Shown one piece after another: positions 6,792 to 12,844 of a stretch of 16,331 nt of DNA; positions within the stretch are counted from its first letter, which is position 1, and each line of letters begins with the position of its first letter. The DNA is taken from contig CANRHF010000024.1 in the NCBI GenBank assembly GCA_947630345.1, positions 1 through 16,331 of the forward strand, given 5' to 3'. This DNA comes from an uncultured Oscillospiraceae bacterium. GTDB taxonomy: Bacteria; Bacillota; Clostridia; Oscillospirales; Oscillospiraceae. The notes under the pieces are model-generated. The model searched no databases. It saw only the letters and a list, made by a program, of their open reading frames with translations, and had not been told where the DNA came from. The translations under genes and the position numbers were made by a program.

Positions 6792-7022
6792 ATGAAAGAA
6801 CTCTTGCTGTACCTGGCAAAGAACTTGGTGGATGATCCAGAGGCGGTCACCGTCACCGAATCCAAGGACGCCGGAGAAACGGTTCTGGAGCTGCGCGTGG
6901 CTCCCGGAGACATGGGCAAGGTCATCGGCCGTCAGGGCCGGATCGCCCGGGAGATCCGAACCATTGTCAAGACCGTCGCCCAGCGCACCGGTGAAAAGGT
7001 CACGGTAGCGATCATGGATTGA
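6792..7022 (+). CDS. khpA: KH-domain RNA-binding protein KhpA
   Basis: A 76-residue single KH domain with the nucleic-acid-binding GxxG loop GRQG (46-49) inside GKVIGRQGRIAREIRTIVK. KhpA proteins (YlqC in Bacillus) bind RNA, often as a partner of KhpB/Jag, and affect cell division and elongation in several Firmicutes. AAAGGAG is spaced 7 bases before the ATG, and the gene follows rpsP by 21 bases. An intrinsic terminator begins 6 bases past its stop, so it ends the highly expressed front half of the operon. In Bacillus, ylqD follows; no such gene is present here. Confidence 0.95.
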   Translation: MKELLLYLAKNLVDDPEAVTVTESKDAGETVLELRVAPGDMGKVIGRQGRIAREIRTIVKTVAQRTGEKVTVAIMD

Positions 7023-7028
7023 CGGATG

Positions 7029-7064
7029 ATGCGTGACGCGGGTGCGTCACGCATTTCTTTTTTT
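7029..7064 (+). terminator. Intrinsic terminator inside the operon, between khpA and rimM
   Basis: An 11-bp perfect stem, ATGCGTGACGC (7029-7039) and GCGTCACGCAT (7044-7054), with loop GGGT is followed by TTTCTTTTTTT (to 7064). The rimM ribosome binding site GGAGGG starts at the very next base. No promoter is visible between it and rimM, so it most likely acts as a leaky terminator that lowers rimM-trmD-sirtuin transcription. Confidence 0.85.
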
Positions 7065-7076
7065 GGAGGGTAGACG

Positions 7077-7568
7077 ATGAAGGTGGAATTTTTGGAGGCC
7101 GGGCAGATCGTCTCCGTCCACGGCATCCGTGGGGAGGTCAAGGTCCTGCCCTGGGCCGACGGGCCGGAGTTTCTCGCCGCCTTTTCCCGGGTCCGGGTGG
7201 GCGGAACGGAATACGCCGTGGAAAAATGCCGCGTGCAGAAGACCTGCGACCTGCTGAAGCTCAAGGGCGTGGACACGATAGAGGCCGCCCAGGCCCTCCG
7301 GGGGAAAACGGTGGAGGTCTACCGGGCTGACGCCTCCCAGGAGGATGTATTCGTGGCGGAGCTGACCGGCATGGAGGTCTTCGCCGACGGGACCAGAATC
7401 GGCGTTCTGGAGGAGGTGCTGGACTACCCCGGCAACAAAGTCTATGCCGTCCGGGGGAAAAAGCGCTATCTGATCCCGGCTGTAAAAGCGTTTGTGCTGT
7501 CCACCGACGTGGAGGGCAACCGGATGGATGTCCGGCTGATCGAAGGGATGGAAGACCATGCGGATTGA
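7077..7568 (+). CDS. rimM: Ribosome maturation factor RimM
   Basis: RimM helps mature the 30S head domain and binds S19. The 163 residues hold an N-terminal RimM beta-barrel (about 6-85, with the typical GQIVSVHGIRGEVKV at 9-23) and a C-terminal PRC barrel (about 92-160, including GVLEEVLDYPGNKVYAV and KRYLIPAVKAFV). GGAGGG lies 6 bases before the ATG and directly follows the upstream terminator. The stop codon overlaps the trmD start by 11 bases, indicating translational coupling between the two. Confidence 0.96.
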   Translation: MKVEFLEAGQIVSVHGIRGEVKVLPWADGPEFLAAFSRVRVGGTEYAVEKCRVQKTCDLLKLKGVDTIEAAQALRGKTVEVYRADASQEDVFVAELTGMEVFADGTRIGVLEEVLDYPGNKVYAVRGKKRYLIPAVKAFVLSTDVEGNRMDVRLIEGMEDHAD

Positions 7569-8334
7569 TATTTTGACCCTTTTCCCCGACTCGGTAGCCG
7601 ACGTACTGGCGGACAGCATTATCGGCCGGGCCCAGGAGCGGGGCATTCTGCGGATCGAGGCCTGGCAGATTCGGGACTACACCGCCAGCCGCCAGATGCA
7701 GGTGGATGACTATCCCTACGGCGGCGGCCGGGGGGCCATTATGCAGGCCGATCCTCTGTACCGCTGCTGGGAGGCGGTGTGCGACGAGGCCGGCGGGCCG
7801 GTCCACACGGTGTATCTCTCCCCCTGCGGTCACACCTTCACCCAGGCCGACGCCATTCGGCTGAGCAAGCTGGGCAATCTGGCGCTGGTCTGCGGCCACT
7901 ACGAGGGCATCGATCAGCGGTTCATCGACGAGTGCGTGGACGAGGAGATCTCCCTGGGGGACTTTGTCCTGACCGGCGGGGAGATCGCCGCCATGGCGGT
8001 GGCGGACGCGGTGTGCCGGATGGTTCCTGGGGTCCTGTCGGACCCGGAATGCTTCCAGGAGGAAAGCCACTACGCGGGGCTCCTGGAATATCCCCAGTAC
8101 ACCCGCCCGGCAATTTGGCACGGCCGGGCGGTCCCGGAGATCCTGCTGTCTGGGGACCACGCCAAAGTGGCCCGCTGGCGGCGGAAGGAGTCCCTCCGCC
8201 GGACTCGGGTCCGGCGGCCCGATATGTACGAACGATTGGATCTCAGCGGCAAGGAGGATCAAAAGCTGCTGCGGGAAATGGAGGAGGAATATGGAAAATC
8301 TGGAAACGCTGAAACAGTGGATCAAGGAGAGTAA
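7558..8334 (+). CDS. trmD: tRNA (guanine-N1-)-methyltransferase TrmD
   Basis: TrmD methylates G37 of tRNAs with S-adenosylmethionine, preventing +1 frameshifting. The 258-residue SPOUT enzyme shows RIDILTLFP at the start, YPYGGGRG, LSPCGHTFTQ, HYEGIDQRF, ISLGDFVLTGGEIAAM and the C-terminal LSGDHAKVARWRRKESLRRT. Two positions differ from the best-known enzymes: R in GGGRG (often A or P) and C in LSPCG (Q in E. coli). The knot is otherwise intact, so activity is expected. It overlaps rimM by 11 bases and the sirtuin gene by 44 bases. rplS, often next in this operon, does not follow. Confidence 0.97.
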   Translation: MRIDILTLFPDSVADVLADSIIGRAQERGILRIEAWQIRDYTASRQMQVDDYPYGGGRGAIMQADPLYRCWEAVCDEAGGPVHTVYLSPCGHTFTQADAIRLSKLGNLALVCGHYEGIDQRFIDECVDEEISLGDFVLTGGEIAAMAVADAVCRMVPGVLSDPECFQEESHYAGLLEYPQYTRPAIWHGRAVPEILLSGDHAKVARWRRKESLRRTRVRRPDMYERLDLSGKEDQKLLREMEEEYGKSGNAETVDQGE

Positions 8335-9007
8335 CCGAATCGTCTTTTTCGGCGGGGCGGGGGTCAGCACCGAGTCCGGCATCCCGGATTTTCGGAGCGT
8401 AGATGGGCTGTACAATCAGAAATTTGAATATCCCCCGGAGACCATCATCAGCCACAGCTTTTTTCAGCGGAGGCCGGCGTATTTTTACCGCTTCTACCGG
8501 GAAAAAATGCTGCCCCTGGGCTTTTCCCCCAATGTGACCCACCTGAAGCTGGCCCAGTGGGAGCGGGAGGGCAAGCTCCTGGCGGTGGTGACCCAGAATA
8601 TCGACGGCCTGCACCAGAAGGCCGGCTCTAAGAACGTCTATGAGCTTCACGGCAGCGTGCTGCGGAACTACTGCGTCAAATGCGGGAAATTCTACCCCGC
8701 CGAGTTCATTCGGGACAGCCAGGACGTTCCCAGGTGCGACTGCGGCGGCATCGTCAAACCCGACGTGGTCCTCTATGAGGAGCAGCTGGATTACGGCACC
8801 CTGGAAAAAAGCGTCGCCGCTATCCGCCGGGCGGATATGCTGATCGTGGCGGGCACCAGCCTGACGGTGTACCCGGCGGCGGGGCTGCTGCAATACTACC
8901 GGGGCAACCGTCTGGTCCTCATCAACCGGGACGCCACCCCCTATGACAGCCAGGCGAATCTGGTACTCCACGAGAGCCTGGGAAAGGTCTTTAGCCAGCT
9001 TGAATGA
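8291..9007 (+). CDS. Sir2-family NAD-dependent protein deacylase (sirtuin)
   Basis: A 238-residue cytoplasmic sirtuin that removes acyl groups from lysines using NAD+, giving nicotinamide and O-acyl-ADP-ribose. GAGVSTESGIPDFR (22-35) and TQNIDGLH (101-108) bind NAD, H120 in ELHG is the catalytic base, C128, C131, C149 and C151 form the zinc site in CxxC/CxC spacing, and GTSLTVYPAAG closes the Rossmann pocket. All key residues are present. The ATG at 8291 has GGAGG just upstream and lies inside the end of trmD (44-base overlap in another frame), so it is co-transcribed and probably coupled. This context suggests a link to translation or acylated ribosomal factors, which is inference. Confidence 0.95.
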   Translation: MENLETLKQWIKESNRIVFFGGAGVSTESGIPDFRSVDGLYNQKFEYPPETIISHSFFQRRPAYFYRFYREKMLPLGFSPNVTHLKLAQWEREGKLLAVVTQNIDGLHQKAGSKNVYELHGSVLRNYCVKCGKFYPAEFIRDSQDVPRCDCGGIVKPDVVLYEEQLDYGTLEKSVAAIRRADMLIVAGTSLTVYPAAGLLQYYRGNRLVLINRDATPYDSQANLVLHESLGKVFSQLE

Positions 9008-9026
9008 ACGGCTAACGCATACAGAA

Positions 9027-9072
9027 CCCCGGCGGCAGCGCCCGGCCAAAAGGCCAGGCGTTGCCGCCGGGG
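9027..9072. terminator. Long intergenic hairpin between convergent sirtuin and sortase genes
   Basis: CCCCGGCGGCAGCGCC (9027-9042) pairs with GGCGTTGCCGCCGGGG (9057-9072) through 15 Watson-Crick pairs and one G-T. An inner GGCC-AAAA-GGCC (9044-9055) extends it after one mismatch. Neither side carries a clean T-run. It probably stops or protects transcripts from both convergent genes, but it is not a classical intrinsic terminator. Confidence 0.6.
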
Positions 9073-9099
9073 AAGATTTAGAAGGCAAACCTGCCGGTT

Positions 9100-10419
9100 T
9101 TACGGTTCCTGGGGAAGCGTGCTGGGGGTATCCACAGGGTCCATCCGCTTGGCGACCACCACCAGGCGGCCGTTTTCCAGAGAATACTCGCAGGTGGACA
9201 AGGTGATGAGCTTGTCGCCATACTGGGCGGAGACGCCGGTATCGTAAAGGGCCAAGTCCTTGATATCCGCCACAAACTGGTTAAAGTCCTCCGCGCTCTC
9301 CGCTCGGACAAACATATGGAAGGGATAGCCGACGCCATAGTAGCCGGAGGTGATGAACACGGCGATGATCTGATACTCGTATTTTTCCGTCAGGGTCTGG
9401 AACACAAAGGTCTGATTCTCTTCCCAAAAATCCTTGCTCTGATATTGGAGGAGTCCGGCGAACATGGAGCCATCCCGCATATTGTGGCCGTAAATCACCA
9501 CGTTGTCCGTGGGCTCAAAAACGTCGCAGTCCTCTTTGATGTACAGCGTGCCGTGATCACTGTACTCCTTCTGGAAGTTGGCGTGGAGGTAGAAATCCTT
9601 CTCCTCGGGATGGTGCATCACCGGGTAATCGATAATGATATCCTCGCTGTCCGGAAAACTCAGCCATCCGACCAGGTCCTCGTTCTGGCGGTACATCTCC
9701 TGCAGCTCCTGGGCCACGACGTCTGTAAGCCGCTGGCAGGAGACTTCGCCATCCGAACCCTTGGCATAGACGATATATTCGCCCCTGCCCAGGTCGTAGG
9801 ACGCCAGTACCTCCCCCTCCACCGGCAGGCCGGAGGTGTTCCGCAGTCTTGCGGGATAGGGTGAATCCGTGGAACCGACTCCGCCCACCTGCCAGGGCTG
9901 GTTCGCATCCGCGCGGAATAAGTGGATGATCACCGGATCCCACGCGGCGTCGGCTTGATCGGTGACGCTGTGGTCAAAGGTAACAGTGCGCAAAAGGGTA
10001 AAAACGCAGTGGCGAATATAGAAATCATCCTCCGTCCAGTCGGGATACCAGCCGCTGGCGATCTGCTGCCGCACCGCCACATCGGTGGAGATGGGATCAA
10101 AGGTCAAAAGCTCCACTTGGAAGGACAGCACCCCCGGCTCCGTCTTTAAAAGCTCCACCTGATTCATGGCCACCTCCCGGGCGGACTGGAGCTCCTGGTC
10201 GGTAAAGGGATAGATGCGGATCTCCTCCGGCTCCCGAATCACCTGGAAATCCGGCCCCACGGTCATGCCGGTGGGCCTGCTCTCAGTCGGTTCAGCTTGG
10301 GTGGGCGCGGCGGTGGCACCGGTGGACGGCGCGGACGTAGGCGCGGGGTTTTGGACGCAGCCTGCCAGCAGGAGCGCCGCCAGAACAAAAGCAAAAATAC
10401 GAAGCGTGAGATCCTTCAT
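9100..10419 (-). CDS. Lipoprotein sortase, class B-like catalytic domain with extra N-terminal domain
   Basis: This 439-residue protein starts with a lipoprotein signal: a short basic-hydrophobic segment and lipobox LAGC with C21 as the lipidation site. A Thr/Ala/Pro-rich spacer follows (22-55). Residues about 60-225 form a mixed alpha/beta region I do not recognise; an NTF2-like fold is possible. The sortase domain (about 235-430) has DYPVMHH, YGHNMRDGSMF with H312, LSTCEYS with nucleophile C410, and GRLVVVAKR with R418, the class B-type triad. Sortases join proteins to cell-wall peptides at the membrane face. Anchoring by lipid rather than a transmembrane helix is unusual. The start is chosen at the ATG with AGGAGGG 6 bases upstream. 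It follows the BlaI-like gene by 100 bases, probably in one transcript. Confidence 0.88.
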   Translation of the reverse strand: MKDLTLRIFAFVLAALLLAGCVQNPAPTSAPSTGATAAPTQAEPTESRPTGMTVGPDFQVIREPEEIRIYPFTDQELQSAREVAMNQVELLKTEPGVLSFQVELLTFDPISTDVAVRQQIASGWYPDWTEDDFYIRHCVFTLLRTVTFDHSVTDQADAAWDPVIIHLFRADANQPWQVGGVGSTDSPYPARLRNTSGLPVEGEVLASYDLGRGEYIVYAKGSDGEVSCQRLTDVVAQELQEMYRQNEDLVGWLSFPDSEDIIIDYPVMHHPEEKDFYLHANFQKEYSDHGTLYIKEDCDVFEPTDNVVIYGHNMRDGSMFAGLLQYQSKDFWEENQTFVFQTLTEKYEYQIIAVFITSGYYGVGYPFHMFVRAESAEDFNQFVADIKDLALYDTGVSAQYGDKLITLSTCEYSLENGRLVVVAKRMDPVDTPSTLPQEP

Positions 10420-10471
10420 AGGAATCCCTCCTCTTTTCAATAAAGGTTTTGTACAGTTTTTTGAGCGTGGG

Positions 10472-10499
10472 GGCCGCTCCGCGGCCATCTCCCGGCCGC
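10472..10499 (-). repeat. Three-arm alternating inverted repeat upstream of the sortase gene
   Basis: The plus strand reads GGCCGC (10472-10477), GCGGCC (10481-10486), GGCCGC (10494-10499). The middle arm can pair with either flank, so two mutually exclusive 6-bp hairpins are possible. It lies in the 100-base gap between the BlaI-like and sortase genes with no T-run after it. A leader switch is conceivable; simple GC-rich spacing is the alternative. Confidence 0.35.
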
Positions 10500-10519
10500 T
10501 GGGGAAAGCGCGGAAAAAA

Positions 10520-10879
10520 TTACGCCCGCATACTCTGGAGCATCGCGTCCAACGCGTCGATTTCCTCCGCGGTCAGCCGCTTGCGGGAGACGAAGGCCGC
10601 CATAAAAGCCGGCAGCGAGCCCTGAAAGGTCTCGTCCACAAACCGCTCGCTCTGCCGGGCGTAAAACTCCTGCCGGGAGATCAGGCTGGTCACGATTCCC
10701 CCCTGGTTCTGGAATATTCCCCGCTGGCACAGCCGCTTGAGGACCGTGTAGGTCGTGGTGCGCTTCCAGGAGAGGGTCTTCTCCGCCTGGGCCACCAGGG
10801 CGGAGGTGGAAATCGGCTCCCCGTTCCAAATCATGTCCGCAAACCGGGACTCCACCGCGCCCAGCCGCATGGGCTCCAT
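10520..10879 (-). CDS. BlaI/MecI/CopY-family transcriptional repressor
   Basis: A 119-residue winged-helix repressor. LGAVESRFADMIWNG (6-20) and LSWKRTTTYTVLKRLCQRG (36-54) match the BlaI-family recognition helix and wing. The remaining helical tail (about 70-119) is the dimerisation region. The ATG at 10877-10879 lies a few bases after GGGGGAGG; a second ATG three codons on is possible. The promoter -10 and a GTCTACT dyad just downstream suggest autorepression. BlaI-type repressors are normally paired with a BlaR1/MecR1 sensor peptidase; none is in this window, and the next gene is instead a sortase. The target is inferred to include the sortase; the inducing signal is unknown. Confidence 0.87.
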   Translation of the reverse strand: MEPMRLGAVESRFADMIWNGEPISTSALVAQAEKTLSWKRTTTYTVLKRLCQRGIFQNQGGIVTSLISRQEFYARQSERFVDETFQGSLPAFMAAFVSRKRLTAEEIDALDAMLQSMRA

Positions 10880-10895
10880 AGGCCTCCCCCTTTCT

Positions 10896-10912
10896 GTCTA
10901 CTTTCAGTAGAC
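10896..10912. promoter_or_regulatory. Probable BlaI-type operator dyad
   Basis: GTCTACT (10896-10902) and AGTAGAC (10906-10912) form a perfect 7-3-7 dyad between the -10 element and the start codon of the BlaI-like gene. A further GTCTACT half-site (10924-10930) overlaps the -10. TAC/GTA-containing dyads of this size are typical for BlaI/CopY repressors. Binding is inferred. Confidence 0.7.
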
Positions 10913-10922
10913 TTTTATCCCT

Positions 10923-10951
10923 AGTCTACTACCTGACGCCCGTTTTGTCAA
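10923..10951 (-). promoter_or_regulatory. Promoter of the BlaI-like/sortase operon
   Basis: On the minus strand, TTGACA (10946-10951), 17 bases, then TAGACT (10923-10928). The -10 is part of a repressor half-site, and a full dyad lies just downstream, so repression at this promoter is likely. Confidence 0.75.
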
Positions 10952-11000
10952 GGGAAATTCTGGGGTTCACAATATATTTACAGCTCTTTTGGCCTTTTGC

Positions 11001-11029
11001 TTGACAAGGCGGTTACAAAGTGTTACAAT
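11001..11029 (+). promoter_or_regulatory. Promoter of the M23 peptidase gene
   Basis: TTGACA (11001-11006), 17 bases, then TACAAT (11024-11029). The predicted start is near 11036, giving a short leader into the AAGGAGG site at 11047-11053. It diverges from the BlaI-like promoter about 50 bases away. Confidence 0.8.
11012..11028 (+). repeat. Helically phased direct repeat in the M23 promoter
   Basis: GTTACAA occurs at 11012-11018 and again at 11022-11028, exactly 10 bases apart, between the -35 and -10 and running into the -10. Such spacing is typical of sites for response regulators that bind as tandem dimers. It may equally be chance, because the second copy includes the -10 itself. Confidence 0.4.
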
Positions 11030-11061
11030 TAAGCCGATCATTTCCAAAGGAGGGGGTTCTA

Positions 11062-12390
11062 GTGAAACATCAAAAGGCCATGATCTCGCTGGTTCTCGCA
11101 GTCGTCATGGTTTTTACCCTATGCCCCACCGCGCCCCAGGCCCACGCCCAGACCTCTGGGGAAATTCGGGAACAAATCAATGCCCTGGAAGAGGAACAGC
11201 AGGCGCTCGGAGAGGAAATGGCCGCTCTGGAACAGCAGATGTCCGACAATTTGGCGGGCATGCAGGAGATCGTGGAGCAGAAAAACCTGATCGACCAACA
11301 GATCTTTCTGCTGAACAGCGAAATCGACAACATCAACCAGCAGCTTGCCGCCTACGCGGTGCTGATCGCGGACAAGGAGGCGGAGCTGGAGGAAGCCGAG
11401 GCCCGTCTGGGAGAACTCAACGAAAAGAACCGGGAGCGCATCCGGGCCATGGAGGAAAACGGGACCCTGTCCTACTGGTCCGTGCTGTTCAAGGCCAACA
11501 GCTTTTCGGACTTTCTGGACCGGCTGAATATGATCGAGGAGATTGCCGCCGCGGATCAGCGGCGTCTGGAGATCCTCCGGGAAGCGGCGGAGCAGGTGGA
11601 CGCCTCCCGTGCCGAGCTGGAAACGGAGCGGGAGAATTTGCAGACGGTGCGGGTCCAGCTCACCGCCACCCAGACCACCCTGGCCGACAAGCGGGTGGAG
11701 GCCGACGCCCTGCTGCTGCAAATGCAGGCCCAGGGAGAGGAATACCGCCGGTACATGGAGGAGAGCGTTGCCCGGGAAAACGATCTTTATGAGCGGCTCC
11801 GGGATTTGAAGATTGCCTATGACGAGGCCGCCTTTTTGGAGTGGCTGGCCACCTCCCAGCCCCCCACCACCGAAGCGACCTCCGCACCCGATCCATCCGG
11901 GCAGAACGGGGATCCGGAAGATCCGGAGGATCCGGATAACGAGGAAAACCCCGATGAGCAGTCCGACCCAGGCAGCGCAGGCTACGTCGGCGGCGGGGAC
12001 TGGCTCTATCCCCTGCCCTTTGTCGCCGCCGTAAACGACACCTTCGGCTGGCGGGACGCCCATCCGGTCTATGGCGACGCCCGGATGCACTACGGCGTGG
12101 ATCTGGACGCCCCCATCGGCACTCCAGTTTACGCCAGCCGCAGCGGGCTGGTGTACTACACCGACTATGAGGAGGGCGGCGCCGGGAACTACGTTATGCT
12201 GGAGCACGGCAACGGCTACCGCTCCGTGTATATGCACCTTTCCTACTATGTCGTGTCCATGGGCGATTACGTCACCGCCGGGCAGATCATCGGCTACTCC
12301 GGCGCCACCGGCGGCGTCACCGGCCCGCACCTTCACTTCGGCATTATGGTGGATGGGGAGTACGTCAACCCCATGCCCTACATTACTTAA
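11062..12390 (+). CDS. Secreted coiled-coil M23 (LytM-type) peptidoglycan endopeptidase, PcsB/EnvC-like
   Basis: 442 residues, starting at GTG with AAGGAGG 8 bases upstream. A signal peptide spans 1-29 (hydrophobic core, cleavage after AHA). Residues about 31-270 are long coiled coils with the PcsB-type segment SYWSVLFKANSFSDFLDRL. An acidic Asp/Pro/Glu linker (about 280-310) leads to the C-terminal M23 domain: HYGVD with H343 and D347, a further HLS, and GPHLHFG with H423 and H425. The zinc site looks complete, so it should cut peptide cross-bridges. Architecture matches PcsB/CwlO/EnvC proteins governed by FtsEX during division, but no ftsEX is in this window. It is probably monocistronic, with a terminator at 12402-12442. 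Confidence 0.92.
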   Translation: MKHQKAMISLVLAVVMVFTLCPTAPQAHAQTSGEIREQINALEEEQQALGEEMAALEQQMSDNLAGMQEIVEQKNLIDQQIFLLNSEIDNINQQLAAYAVLIADKEAELEEAEARLGELNEKNRERIRAMEENGTLSYWSVLFKANSFSDFLDRLNMIEEIAAADQRRLEILREAAEQVDASRAELETERENLQTVRVQLTATQTTLADKRVEADALLLQMQAQGEEYRRYMEESVARENDLYERLRDLKIAYDEAAFLEWLATSQPPTTEATSAPDPSGQNGDPEDPEDPDNEENPDEQSDPGSAGYVGGGDWLYPLPFVAAVNDTFGWRDAHPVYGDARMHYGVDLDAPIGTPVYASRSGLVYYTDYEEGGAGNYVMLEHGNGYRSVYMHLSYYVVSMGDYVTAGQIIGYSGATGGVTGPHLHFGIMVDGEYVNPMPYIT

Positions 12391-12401
12391 CGGAACAAAA
12401 T

Positions 12402-12442
12402 GCCTCCGGCACGGGAAAAAATCCCAGGCCGGAGGCGTTTTT
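12402..12442. terminator. Bidirectional terminator between the M23 gene and the small-protein cassette
   Basis: GCCTCCGGC (12402-12410) pairs with GCCGGAGGC (12428-12436), with an inner GGGA/TCCC pair in the loop. Five T follow on the plus strand (12438-12442); on the minus strand TTTT follows one base past the stem (12397-12400). It serves two convergent units, and the last codon of the minus gene overlaps the T-run. Confidence 0.8.
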
Positions 12443-12839
12443 ACATCATTAAATAGAGCAAAAGGGTCATCAAGGCGTTTCCCCGCTGGTCCGGGTTGTC
12501 TCCGGCAATGAGCAGCAGAAGCAGAACCACCAGGAAGTCTCCCGTGTCGAAATCCGCCGGCAGAAGCTGGCGAAGGAAGCCGTCTACGCTCTGAGAAGCC
12601 GGGCTATGGGGAGACTGATTCTGCCGCTCCCGCTGTGGCGGCTGGCTCCGGGTCGTGGGCCGCTCCTGGGAAGGAGCGGCGGTCTCCCGCCGATCATGAG
12701 CCTCCCGGTCCGGCTGGGGCGCGGGCGCGTCCTCCTCTCGGGCGGTCTGCCGGGGTGGTTGAGGAGCGGGGATCACCGGCTCCTGGACCCGCTGCCGGCG
12801 GTAGGAACCGTCGGGCTGGGGAAGATAGCGATTGTACAT
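12441..12839 (-). CDS. Uncharacterised small protein, Arg/Gln/Pro-rich with hydrophobic C-terminus
   Basis: 132 residues, function not recognised. The N-terminus MYNRYLPQPDGSYRR leads into a disordered Arg/Gln/Pro/Glu-rich stretch (about 15-83). The C-terminal 45 residues are LLPADFDTGDFLVVLLLLL, a short polar AGDNPDQRGN turn, then ALMTLLLYLMM: two hydrophobic helices suggesting membrane insertion or self-association as a hairpin. The ATG at 12839 is preferred over an upstream GTG because GGGAGGTG precedes it. It is the last gene of a three-gene cassette, 5 bases after the previous stop. The hydrophobic tail resembles conserved hypothetical proteins I associate with Oscillospiraceae; a sporulation role is speculation. 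Confidence 0.75.
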   Translation of the reverse strand: MYNRYLPQPDGSYRRQRVQEPVIPAPQPPRQTAREEDAPAPQPDREAHDRRETAAPSQERPTTRSQPPQRERQNQSPHSPASQSVDGFLRQLLPADFDTGDFLVVLLLLLIAGDNPDQRGNALMTLLLYLMM

Positions 12840-12844
12840 GCGCC

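Noticed and set aside
7261..8415. Minus-strand open frame of 384 codons opposite rimM/trmD
   Set aside because: It spans three real plus-strand genes and shows no family motifs.
10896..11029. BlaI-like control of the divergent M23 gene
   Set aside because: The dyad and half-site are about 70 bases from the M23 -35, and no copy of the motif lies in that promoter.
11119..12336. Minus-strand open frame of 405 codons opposite the M23 peptidase gene
   Set aside because: Antisense shadow of a gene with signal peptide and catalytic motifs; Gly/Val/Leu repeats reflect codon complement.
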